From Saccoglossus kowalevskii (lineage: Eukaryota > Hemichordata > Enteropneusta > Harrimaniidae), in the NCBI RefSeq assembly GCF_000003605.2, contig NW_003132853.1, positions 105,543 through 156,314 on the forward strand: 50,772 nucleotides of DNA. Direction: 5' to 3'. This document shows positions 35,831-46,690 of the stretch, piece after piece (position 1 is the first letter of the stretch; every line of letters begins with the position of its first letter). The translations under genes and the position numbers were made by a program. The notes beneath the pieces are model-generated. The model did no database searches. It saw only the letters and a program-made list of their open reading frames with translations, and was not told where the DNA came from.

Positions 35831-38067
35831 ATTTTAAGGAAACAGATCTACACAGAAAAAATAAAAACATACTGTAAAAATCACAGAAACAATGGTTACA
35901 AAAGTATATATAGCAAAGCACTCACATTTAATAGAGAAATCGAAAACAAAAGCAAAACAAAGCAGCAACACCCCCCCCCCCAATCTTGCTCCTAAGAAAA
36001 AAAAAATTTTTCAGTTTTATATTTCACTCAGGCTCTTCCAGAGCGGCCAGCCCCTAAGGCGTCACCGTAACTGTCGTCGAATCGATCTATTTATTGAAAT
36101 CAGTTAAAATATTTCAGACTAATGGATGACCCCTATGATTTACGTCCTACGCCCGATCAACACTTCAAAAAAATGTCCAAACATGTTAGGACTTCTCTAG
36201 ATACATGTACCCGAATTGGAAGGACTGGAAATTAAATGTCAACTTCCATGGAACAGTGGAAACGTGTATACATATCATATTATGAACTGAACATTTTCTT
36301 AAACTTTAATGCGTAAAAAATTGTATGCGACTAAAGCTACATACAAGTCAAATGCTCTTCAGTTTTAAACGAGAAAGAAATCGTTGATGAAATGCATAAA
36401 GTTGCTGGGATCAAACATTTCACACGACATCAGTTAGTAGATTATATGAGTCGTCGTCGTTGTAGCTTCACAGACAGTTAAGACGGATAAAACATCGAAA
36501 CTAAAATGAATTAAGGACCAATAAATTTCCACGTGACGTACCCCCCCCCCCACTTTTAAAATAGAACATAACATGCCAGTATTTCCGGATTTCTTTTTTT
36601 AAAATGTGCAATTTGATATTCTAAGAAAAATACCCACGTCGACGAGAAAATATCACCATTCATTTATCTACCACGACTGGGTGAAATGTGTCCATTACCA
36701 TACAGCAATTTGCGGTTTAGTCATACTGTGTTATAAACACGGTTGTTAGTAAAGATTATCGGTCACGCGCACGCGTGTCCAGTGGCCTGAGTGGAGAGCG
36801 ACCTCCGGGCCAATTATGATATCAACACCTAACACATGTCTCTTATCAGGCACACGCGAGTCGCTTTCCGTATCGCCAGTGTTGTTTTTGTCAAACAGAC
36901 GCACTAGTTAATACCTCATTCGGTTTTATTAGGCTTCAGTTTAATTCCCCCATCTCATTTTCGTTATTCGGAACAGTCGTGTTTTCAGCATCCTCTCGTT
37001 AAATGTACAACTCTTCCCCATCGCTGTTACTGACTCTAAGAAACACTATTTGAATGAGTCATCGTCATTTGAATGTATGATGAAGTGTCTAGAAACCGCC
37101 TATTTCAACTGAGTAGAGAAATAGACAACACTTGAATAGGAAACTAGAGACTCGCTGATCACCGAAAATTTTCTATTCGGAACATTGGTTCAACACGATG
37201 AGAAACTGATATTGAGATACAATGTGAACTTGAATGACGCCGAAATAAACATAATATTAAACGTATATAAATACAATACACGCAGTTTGGTGGTTCTGAA
37301 AATAATAACAAACACACACTTTATTTTATTTGAATGGTAATTGCTGATTTTGTAGCGGAAGTATTTAATAAACCATACTGTATATTTGCTCTGATTTACA
37401 TGAGTAGGGTGTCAATGTATGAATGCACCCGTGGAGCACGTCGTAGACTAATTATCTGGACAGTTGTCCAAGAGTCGATGGGTGTGGACGATGACAGAGA
37501 GGGTAGAGTGCCAAGTGTCCGTCACTGTGTCCCATACACATTCAGTGTGTGTCGCGTTTTATTGCCCAACGTTCATACTCAGTGCGATGAAAGAGGGTAA
37601 CAGTATTGATGAGTATCAGTCGCTGTCTCGACAGCTACCCACTGAAACAACAACAATCACAATGTTTTACAAATAAAAGTGCACTTTTATTTCGAGTCAT
37701 GGTGTATTTATGCGTGTTTGTCTTTGGCTACGCCCCCTTTATTGTCACCCCTCGATAATCTTTGTAAACGTACTGTGAGAAAGCTAGTTTTAGATCGCCC
37801 GAGGAGCAAGCGTACTTACTATCAAGTACATGAACAAGATACGGAACTGGGACACGAGATGTTTCGGACAGCTTCGAGTTTTGAATAATCCAAGCATCGT
37901 CTTGTTGAGTGCCTTGAACCAGCTGAGAAGAGCGTTTCCACCGTCTGCATAGTATTATGCGCACACACGACTAAAGTGGCGTTGAGAGAGTGATACACAG
38001 ACTGATCGGCCGGCCTACTCAATGACACACCGCCGCCTGTTAGCAATTATTCCCAATTCTGCCTTGT
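35831..38067. other. Intergenic DNA, no gene recognised
   Basis: Contains C runs at 35971-35981 and 36541-36551, an E-box running into a CRE half (CCACGTGACGT) near 36530-36540 and a TGTGAGAA CSL-type site at 37774-37781. Short frames at 37334-38067 overlap in three frames and carry no recognisable domain. Confidence 0.45.
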
Positions 38068-39192
38068 CACGTGTGTTTGGGCCGTGGAGCTAAAAATAAA
38101 TAAACAAACAGCCGACCGTGGGAACGTTTTCCCTCAGCGAAAATACTGTGTTTACACACAATCTGGTGCTTGATTCCCCCTGTACACCACCCACCCGGGA
38201 ATGTGAGGTGTTACCCAGGCTGGCACGTGGGGTTATTAAACAGAATTTTGTAATGATTTTAAAGAATTTGGCGTTGAAAGGTCCATGCTTGGCATAGTTT
38301 GGATAAAAACCGTGGAAGTGCCGAACGACCCGGCGTTCCGGCGATAGACATGCTGTACAAACGCTACCCTGTTCCTTGTTCGAATTCCCCCAACCGTTTT
38401 CCCTGCCCCTCAATATTAGGATCCGTTAAAATCAGAAGTTTTCCATAGCTCGGTAGAACGTTCACACGGTAAAATCCGACCGATGATCGGTGAAGCGAAA
38501 AGTACTTGTCAAACAAAAAAGTCGGCCAGCGGTCTTGTCATTGGCCAATTTTCTATAGCTGTGTAGGTTCCCACGATAGAGCGCGTGCATGCCGCGCGTC
38601 TATTAGGAAATACACGGTTTCATGGTCCCCACCACATTCGGCGGGTCTTTTCATTATGAACGGGTGACAGTTAAGCCGCCAGACAAAGAAAAAACCTTTG
38701 ATAACCTGAAGAACGTGAGCTTTGAATTTATTCAGTCTAGTTCGCCCCGTATTATATATGCTCTGCGTTGAAATGAAATATTTTGGTTGCGATTTTTCAG
38801 CTCCATTTTGACAACGTCTATTGCACACAAATTCTCATGGTGCACTCACCCCCGACGTCATTAACGATTAGCTGAGTCCTAAAGGGATGGCACGCGACCA
38901 TATGGGGCCATACTAGTTGGGTCTCTTGAAACCGTCCACACGATGACCGATCACCTGGTCATGCGTGAACCAATCAAGGCGCGTGAAATTGACAACATGG
39001 CATGTCGACCAGCAAATGACCTGTCAATCATTGACGTTGCCCCGCTGGGTAGGAGTGAATTTCACACACTCGAACTTTTTTATTGAGCTCCAAGCGTGGG
39101 AAATAGAGTACAGCATTTGAGAGGAGAAGACGAACGAGTCAACACGTACTTCCTGATCGCTCCCGAGAACCTAACCAAAACACACTACGAAA
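38068..39192 (+). promoter_or_regulatory. HEY proximal promoter region with CSL, E-box and CCAAT sites
   Basis: CSL sites: CGTGGGAA 38117-38124, TTCCCACG 38568-38575 and CGTGGGAA 39095-39102 (98 bases before ATG). E-boxes: CACGTG 38068-38073 and 38225-38230. The HES/HEY class-C site GGCGCGTG is at 38978-38985. CCAAT boxes: the palindrome ATTGGCCAAT 38540-38549 and CCAAT 38970-38974. No strong TATA box; TTTTTTATTG at ~39076-39085 is the nearest. This suits activation by the Notch intracellular domain with CSL and repression by HEY/HES. Sites are seen; function is inferred from the known biology of the family. Antisense frames at 38090-38828 are not believed. Confidence 0.6.
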
Positions 39193-41908
39193 ATGAAGAG
39201 GACGTTTAGTGAAACAGAAAGTGAGGACATTTTCGACGAAATGAACAAGAGGTAAGAAAACCAAATTCGAAATATTTTTTTAAAAAATTGTTGCCTTGCT
39301 ACAATTTTTAAGACACGTGTGCAGGCGCTCTGAAATGGGTCTTAATGTGTTGATGTTTAACGCTTGCGTGTGGCATATTGTAATCAGAGTTTTTTCTTTT
39401 GCCGTTACAGCTCACCGAGTCAGTCATGTCCACTGGCGTCACGGAAAAAACGACGCGGGGTAAGTGTTTATTTCCGCTATTTATTATTATTATTATTAAT
39501 AATAATAACAAGTATACATCCGGAGAAATATCATTATTATGGTTTTCGGTTATCAACAGTTTAACTTGGTTTACTTTGCACGCGGATTCAATGTTTACGT
39601 TCGATGGCTGGAATAACTCGATACTTGTACTGTAGCCACAATTGAACGACCGGAACAGGCATGCCACATACCATGTAACCGTAGCATGCATGTATTCCCA
39701 ATCGGCAATAGAAGTGGCGATAGTCATGGCAAATAGAAGTGACGTTCTACAAGTTGTAGGAATGGCTGACGTAGCACCGATGGTATTTCACCCCCCTCCA
39801 CACTCACGCGGGCGGGCGGGCGGGCGGGCGTGTGTGTGTGTGTGCTCGGGCGGCGTTCTTTCAACGAAGCAATCAGCTGATCGGGTCCAGGAAGTGGAAT
39901 CGAGCAACACGCCACTCCACTATACAATAGGGGTGTCGCATGTCAACTCGTACTTGATCGACGAACCTGGCGAGGCTTTTGTGTGTTGTCGCCATGGCGA
40001 CGGATTTATCCTCCATGATTGGGATGTGATGTTGTCCGGCGTACATCGTGCTTTTACTTCATTTTTTAATTATTTTTTCTTTTCTTTTTTTTTTCAACAG
40101 ATAATCGAGAAGAGACGGCGAGACAGAATCAACAACAGTCTGTCGGAGCTGCGCCGGCTCGTGCCTGCGGCATTCGAAAAACAGGTAAAAACAATTTTAA
40201 TAATGGACATTTATATTGTTTAGTTTTATAAACATTTTGGATAACACATATTTTCAATAAATAACTCTCTAACGAGGAACCTTATCATCATGTTTTTCTG
40301 AAATGCCGCAATCTAAAAAAAATTCTATAGACAGTTTGTGGGAGGGCGACTCGTGCGTGCGGGGAATATATCATACAGTCTTGGATGGTATCTCTTTGAT
40401 TTGTTTTTTGTGAGAAAAATACTAAATCGCGTTCTTATATATATATATGACTAACGCCTACTTTGTTCTTTGTTTACGTTTTCAATAGGGCTCTGCTAAG
40501 CTGGAAAAGGCCGAGATATTGCAAATGACGGTCGACCACCTGAAAATGCTTCATGCTAAAGGAGCTTGTAAGTATTATCACTATTTTAATTTTTAAGTAA
40601 TAGAATGAGTTTTATTAGTCACCTGCACCCTCTTAACGGAGGTTTCAAGGAGATAGGCGTTCTAGTGGCGTGCAGTACAGTTCAGCCAGCCAGCAAACTA
40701 CGGGCGTGAGAAAATGCCGGAAACAATACATTAGAAGTACACAGGCTTGTGCGAATGAATGGGGATCGCGCAATTAGTTTTGAATACGGAAATGACAAGG
40801 CACTGTGTTGACAAGGCTCATTTGCTATTCATGCTATGGTCTTTTATACTGGCAGTGCGTTCAATGCTTTGCTCGTGTGTTGACCGAGATACATTGCCCA
40901 GATCTATGACAGGGGAACATTCTATTCTGGCTCCCACCTGTACAGATCTGAAATATAACGTGCCCACATTTGAGGCATTGATGGAAAACAGAAAGATTAT
41001 TTTCGTTAACGATATGGTAATGAAAACGGGCTCCGGTTCTTGTTTTCTGTCTAAGCAAGTCGAGTGTTGGCACCTGCCTCCAGCATAAACTGTGGAAGTC
41101 AATGCAAAGCTATCTACAAGATCACGCCTGATTGGCTACCCAGTCCTAACAGCTACCAATCAGAGAGTAGATTGTTTGTTGAACAATTTTTCCACATATC
41201 AAATTATGTTCTGTAAACTGCATAGATAAAGATAGATATGATAAGATGGGGAACGGTATTTGCTGTACTTTTGACACATGACTAATATTTTCTTTCCTCT
41301 CATTAACAGGTATCGATGGGTCGTTCCATCCTTATGGTGACGCGCATGCCTACGCTATGGATTACCGAGCCCTTGGATTCAGAGAGTGTGCAGCGGAAGT
41401 TGCTCGTTACCTAGTAACCGTTGAAGGGTTGGACATCCAAGACCCCCTGCGTCTCCGTTTGATGAGCCATCTCCAGTGTTACTCAGCACAGCAAGAAGCA
41501 CAACGCAGACAGGCCTGGAATAACGTTTCATCCCATCACAGCCAGTTCACATCCACCACCGTAATAAGCCAACACAACAATCCTACGGACCCACATCTGT
41601 CGATACCACCTGCAGCTCCTATACAAGCCACCTCAGAACCTATGAGACAGCCAATTATGACAAGTCAGGGACCAGACACAGCATCACTACCAACCTCGTG
41701 CCACCTTCGAATGCCGTCTTCAGTCACCAGTACAAGCTGTACGGCGCAGATATCACCACAGCTTCTGTCGTCAATGCCTGCCGTGCACACGCAATTCCCC
41801 ATGTCAGTGAGCACACTACCAGTACTATCGCCTAACGGATTCAGCCCAACGTCACATACTATTGTGTCAAAACCGTACAGACCGTGGGGATCGGAACTTG
41901 TTTACTGA
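39193..41908 (+). CDS. HEY: HEY bHLH-Orange transcriptional repressor (Notch effector), five exons
   Basis: Coding exons: 39193-39251, 39411-39459, 40101-40184, 40489-40567 and 41310-41908, all with GT-AG boundaries and matching phases, giving 289 residues (human HEY1: 304). The basic region [17 protein letters not shown] carries Gly (residue 36) where HES proteins have Pro. Helix 1 is [18 protein letters not shown] (exon 3); helix 2 is [20 protein letters not shown] (exon 4). The Orange domain covers residues ~107-150 ([19 protein letters not shown]...). A Ser/Thr/Pro/Gln-rich linker leads to KPYRPWG at 278-284, then SELVY. YRPW instead of WRPW defines the HEY family. The protein acts in the nucleus, binds CACGTG-type E-boxes as homo- or HES heterodimers and represses. 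The five-exon layout matches vertebrate HEY genes. The ATG has A at -3. As a single invertebrate copy it cannot be assigned to HEY1, HEY2 or HEYL. Confidence 0.96.
39460..40100 (+). other. HEY: HEY intron 2
   Basis: A 641-base phase-0 intron ending in a long pyrimidine tract and CAACAG. It contains a (TTA)n(TAA)n inverted microsatellite at 39478-39509, the (CGGG)n(TG)n block and a palindromic RFX-like site GTCGCCATGGCGAC at 39988-40001. A 193-codon frame that runs from this intron into exon 3 is read-through, not a separate gene. Confidence 0.85.
39808..39844 (+). repeat. (CGGG)5-(TG)7 block in HEY intron 2
   Basis: Five GGGC repeats (39809-39829) run straight into (TG)7 (39830-39843). On the coding strand the G runs fit a G-quadruplex pattern (four or more GGG with 1-base loops), and alternating CG/TG favours Z-DNA. 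Structure formation is inferred. Confidence 0.85.
41128..41163. promoter_or_regulatory. Facing CCAAT boxes in HEY intron 4
   Basis: CTGATTGG (41128-41135) and CCAATCAG (41156-41163) form an inverted pair 20 bases apart that can also pair as a hairpin. Candidate NF-Y double site within the 742-base intron 4 (40568-41309). Confidence 0.4.
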
Positions 41909-42830
41909 ACACACATATAGCGGAACTTGTGCAGTTTCTGTGCCATTGGACACACTGCACGGCGCCAGGCCGTGACCTATTTGCAATATCTGTTGTACCA
42001 AATACGTCAACAATCGTCAGTTATGGTGTCCGTGTTTCAGGACAACCGGGGAAGCAGGCGAAATCTCACCACCGATATTTGTACCATTGAAATGACCATA
42101 ATTTATTACATCCCTCCACCGCTCAACGTCTTATGGAGCACAACAAGGACTTATATTGAGGAAAATATAAGCTGCAAATTTGAAGTCGGCCAACCTCCAC
42201 GAACACGTGATAACTAAAGTTCTCTGACGTCACAATTTAACATCGTCAACGTTCATGGAACCTGGCCAATTAATGCTAAAATCGCATTATAAATTTAGCT
42301 CCACTGACAGAACTTGCCAAGACACAAACTTTTATTTTTTTATGAATATATGATGTTTTGTACGAAACTTATCGCCTTGAGTACCAAGCATATGAAAGAC
42401 AATCTTTATATTTTGATAATTGTTTTTCTTTATTAAATAATGCGTGATTTGTTTTTTTTCTACGAACAGGCTTCAAGGTGCCTTATCTGAAATCCTTTTC
42501 TTGTACATAGTTAACAAGAATTTATGTTTGAAATTTGTTTTATAGTTATTTATTCTTTTGTTCTAGTTCATTTGTTTGCTGCCAAACAGCTAAAGCTTGA
42601 AGCTGTATTATTCGTAGTTGCCAACGCTACACGGACTAAGCGTGATTTATGTTAGATTGGTTGGCAGTCTCATTTTTGGAGGATACTTCTATGTGATGTA
42701 GTTCCCTAACTGTCACGCATATAATGTGGATCAGTTGCGGCACTGGTCCAACCAACTGATTTCATCTACAACTACCACGTTTTTTGTAAAACCAAAGAAA
42801 GATGCAATAAATGGTATGGTATAACAGCGT
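41909..42830 (+). other. HEY: HEY 3' UTR with AATAAA at 42806-42811
   Basis: Sequence after the TGA stop, increasingly AT-rich. AATAAA occurs at 42806-42811. AU-rich words such as TTATTTATT near 42546 would fit the short-lived mRNAs known for HES/HEY genes. The exact end is not determined; frames of 68 and 96 codons at 41884-42217 overlap the HEY stop and are shadows. Confidence 0.5.
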
Positions 42831-45462
42831 ATCCTCCAACACAATTAAGACATTGTACATTTTATTCATTTGAGAGAAATTAGAAAACTGACTTATTATA
42901 GAAAAAAGTAATTTCGGCAGAGGTTGAAACAGAGGACCAGTTTTAAAAAGGGCGTCTCTTTTTTGAGCACGTGCTCCGATGAGCCCCGTCTATGCAAGAT
43001 TGTTATATGTAAATTACTGTACAGGTTTGTGAAACCTTTCATTAAAAAAATGAAATATTTAAAACCGGTGTTTTATTTATCATCTTGTTTCTTGATGTAT
43101 GTTGTATAGTGAATGGCAAGTCAGTTTGCTCCAACAATCCAACAATATTCCCTTATCCCCACGTTATTTTAAGGAGTTTCTGACCGCCCTTACATGATTT
43201 GAAAAAAAAAACACGGTGATTGGAAATTAATCCCGGCGCGTAATGTGGAAAAGAAGAATCAAAATAGATAGTTACGTATTTTGTTATAAATGTATACACG
43301 TTATTGGATGTACGCCTTCCACCCACGTAACCCCCGCCTACCAAGATAAAACACATTTTTTTCGCACGATGCCTGACTAGTACTCCACCCAAATATAAGA
43401 ATCGTTTTCACTTTACAATACAGTACGAACGAGCTATTAAACCAACGTCCCACGAGACGTGTCTTTCTTTCGTGACGTGCCTTTGAACAACGTTTTAATT
43501 TATACGTACATTATAGAGTGGTGATGGTCGCGTGTAATACAGCTACACGTGTCAATGTGATTAAAAAGTCTTCAAAGAAAAAAACAAGTTTTACAGTGAC
43601 TGCACCTTCCCGGCCACATGACAACGAAGCGTAAAATGAGGGCGCTATACAATTTGCTTGAAACAGCCTGAGTTAGGCATCTGGTGGAAACGTCCCTAAC
43701 AAAAAAGGGGAACAAACTGAGCCAGTTACATTCGACAGGTCGTTAATTATAGTGGGCGGCGAGTCCGTGGCGAAGCAAATCTTTTATTTTACAAATTAGT
43801 CAGCCTTGGATGATAAAAATTATCTCACATGACATTAGTAATTCAGTTACGTGCACGGCGAGCCATGCAGCTTTACGCTGGCAATGATAATATTTGCACA
43901 CCGAGAAATTTGCGAACACAAAATTGCTTATCGGTCTGGAAAACACGTGTGTTTGTTTTATCTCAATATTAATAGACTGAGTTACTGAACGAAACTATGC
44001 GAGAAAAAACTAAAACTATTTCGGAACTGTCAAATAGAACCAACACTGGAAATTTACGTAATGAAGTAATTGTCAAGGACAACACAGTGATAAGAAAAAA
44101 AAAAGATAATTTCGGATAAATCTTCTCATCTTCTGTAATTATATTGAATACTATAGACAGAACAAGTATGAATCAAGAACAACGTTACAATTTGACATTT
44201 AACCATGGGATGCAAATATGACGTGTATCTCGTGTTGTATCAAGACACATCGTTTATAACCGTATGGTTTCTCCCATGTTTAGTCAGTACCCGGTAGCTA
44301 GCAAATCAATGACTGGTGGACTTGTCCGACTGTGGTCCACTTCATCGTAGCTACGTGACATACGTGACAGCCACCCGGCGTAAAATCAAATCGAAATTTA
44401 CATTAAATGGTGGTGCTTATTGTCACGTGATTCAGCGCTACCAAAGAATTGTTCTTCTTGACAAAGAGCAAATAAATAAACTTTTGCTGATCAATCTGTT
44501 GAACCACAGTGCCTTTGTTGGGGTGGTTCACAGATAAACCCATATATATATATATATATAAATGGAAACGATGTAAAAATTGGAAACTGTCAATTATTTC
44601 CAAAATTAACAAAGAAAAACACAGGAAACTGTACAAAATGTTGAGGGGGCTGGTGACGCAAGCTTGTTGTTTCGTTTCTCCACTAATGCAACATATGTGA
44701 TGAATTCAGATGTTGTAGGCATCATCAACTGTATGAACTCGGTGCTCGAACTGTTTTCACGGTAACTGTGTCTTTGCGATTCACAGCGTTAAACAATCCA
44801 GAACATAGATCAACATACATATAACTGAGGTTGGTAATCCACAAACTATTTTGCTTACCTTAAATGTTTGTGATGGACTTTCAAATATCTAGACTCATGA
44901 TATATTATAGCAACTTTTGAAGAGATCCCCGTATGACTCATCACGACTATGACCACCAATTATCTCTCCACGGCAAGCCTGAGAATATAACACATTATGT
45001 GGATTGGCTGTCTACCTTTCAATTGCAGTGGAATTTATACGCTTATGATATCACATCGACGTCTGATACGAATGTACTTGTATTATGACAATAAATAAAT
45101 TCCAATTGAGTCAAAAACAATCACCAGCATTAATAATACTACTACATTTTTGATACAATTCAACAATCAATCGATGAAAAAATATAAAGTAATTGGCATT
45201 ATTATACATCTGTCACCGTAACGCCATAAGTTACAACGTGCCGTAATTTTGCGGTATTTTACGGGTTATTTTCATTTTACCATATTAGGAAATGCGAATT
45301 CCAAAAATGGAATGATTACGCGCGTAAGAGTCCTCTAATAATAAAAACAAACATGGCTGCCACCAGGGTTTGACCGGACTCCACACAAGTTCGCTGATTC
45401 TGTTTTAAACTTACTGTATTTCGGCATACCCATAATGTATCGTTGGGATGAAAAGAAGTATA
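42831..45462. other. Intergenic DNA, no gene recognised
   Basis: AT-rich, with a (TA)n run at 44542-44560 and E-boxes CACGTG at ~42970, 43546, 43946 and 44424. The open frames are short, overlapping and without motifs. Confidence 0.5.
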
Positions 45463-45593
45463 ATAATAAGGTTATTACGAAGATACCTCAAAGTATGCAG
45501 CCAGACAGTACACCTCGCTGCGCGTCGGTTGATACTCCCGCTGTACTGTCTTCGTGCATACTTTGAGGTATCATCGTAATAACCTTATATTAT
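45463..45593. mobile_element. Foldback element with ~49-bp arms
   Basis: The left arm 45463-45511 and right arm 45543-45593 are near-perfect inverted complements (shared AAGGTTATTACGA, GATACCTCAAAGTATGCA, AGACAGTAC), differing by a 2-base indel and about four substitutions. The 31-base loop contains CCTCGCTGCGCGTCGG. It is likely a palindromic MITE or a very recent inverted insertion; no coding capacity. Confidence 0.85.
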
Positions 45594-46284
45594 GCATGCC
45601 CCCAAATGTAATGATCGATAAAATGTCGTTACAACCCACCGGGATGTGTGTGTGATCTTTGTTGGGGTAATGCATGAGGAGTTGGCCATTTGAAATCATT
45701 GGGGGAGGCATTTCAAGATATATAAAAATGCACGGAAGATATTTTAGTGAAACATTCAAGAAGATAACAATGTACAGATAAAATACACTGGTCACACCAT
45801 TTAAGTCACCCCATGATTTCAAATGATTTGCCTCTAAGGCATATTTGAATTGCGACAAGTCATTTTCATATAACTATCTCCGTTTTTCGTTTTTTTTGTT
45901 TCTAACTGGGTTAAAATTATTTATTTCACTTTTATCACATAAATAGTTTTCTACTCTTTCCCGTCAACTTTTTGTTCTAATTTTATGTATTTATTGGTTC
46001 CATTAAGAAACAGACAGTATTTGACATTTTGTACAAGTTTTAATAAGAATTCCCCACGATTTTTGTTGTTGTAAACATGCCAAACAAGAACAATGAAGGA
46101 ACCGGCCGGCCCAGTGCTTACGTGTATTACTCGAATCGTGAATATATTAAGAACGGGGAAAATAATTCGAAAAACTATTTTTTAATTATATTAAAAAGGA
46201 TGGAATGTCGCCTTTTCTGTATCAAAGTACTTAATACAGCTGGGCATTTCTAAAAAAATGGAGATGACTGGCGAGCCACGCACT
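45594..46284. other. Intergenic DNA, nothing recognised
   Basis: AT-rich. A 95-codon antisense frame at 45571-45858 starts inside the foldback arm and has no recognisable features. Confidence 0.5.
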
Positions 46285-46690
46285 TTCCCACACCGACGGA
46301 TTTACATATCAAAATGAGTCACACAACGGATTGGACTCACAATCATATGCTAAGACCACTATTTCATTTTTTTTCAATTTAACATCTTTTTAAATCGACA
46401 CAGAGAACTGTTATAATTATTGTGTCTCTCTTAATAATGCGCACTCAACCGTCATCGAGGAAACAAGTACTGAGTGGGGACAATCTCTATTTAAACCGCA
46501 CGAGCCGGCATCGTTTCATTGTTCCCGCGGACAATCCCCTTCTTTGTGCGCTTGTAATTTCGACAATTTTGCCGGGATCTTTTTAAACAATTGGCGACAA
46601 TGTTTTAACGAGATATTTGGGCAAATAATAAAGTCGGATATCACAATAGAGGTAAATAAGTTTCGCCTCGTTACAAAGCGTTTCCCACGG
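46285..46690. promoter_or_regulatory. Candidate downstream HEY enhancer: SOX-type cluster flanked by CSL sites
   Basis: CSL sites TTCCCACA (46285-46292) and TTCCCACG (46682-46689) bracket six ACAAT/ATTGT cores at 46518, 46531, 46563, 46587, 46597 and 46643. The pair at 46587-46601 is AACAATTGGCGACAATG. CpG content rises here. Motifs are seen; enhancer function is inferred. Confidence 0.3.

Noticed and set aside
36027..36045. Histone-type 3' stem-loop (GGCTCTTCCAGAGC) 500 bases after a TATA promoter
   Set aside because: The stem is only 5 bp with a 3-base loop, not the canonical 6 bp and 4 bases, and no histone frame lies between.
39642..40223. 193-codon open frame over HEY intron 2 and exon 3
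   Set aside because: It is a read-through of the intron into the bHLH exon. The CAACAG acceptor at 40095-40100 and the GTAAAA donor at 40185 fit the known HEY exon exactly.
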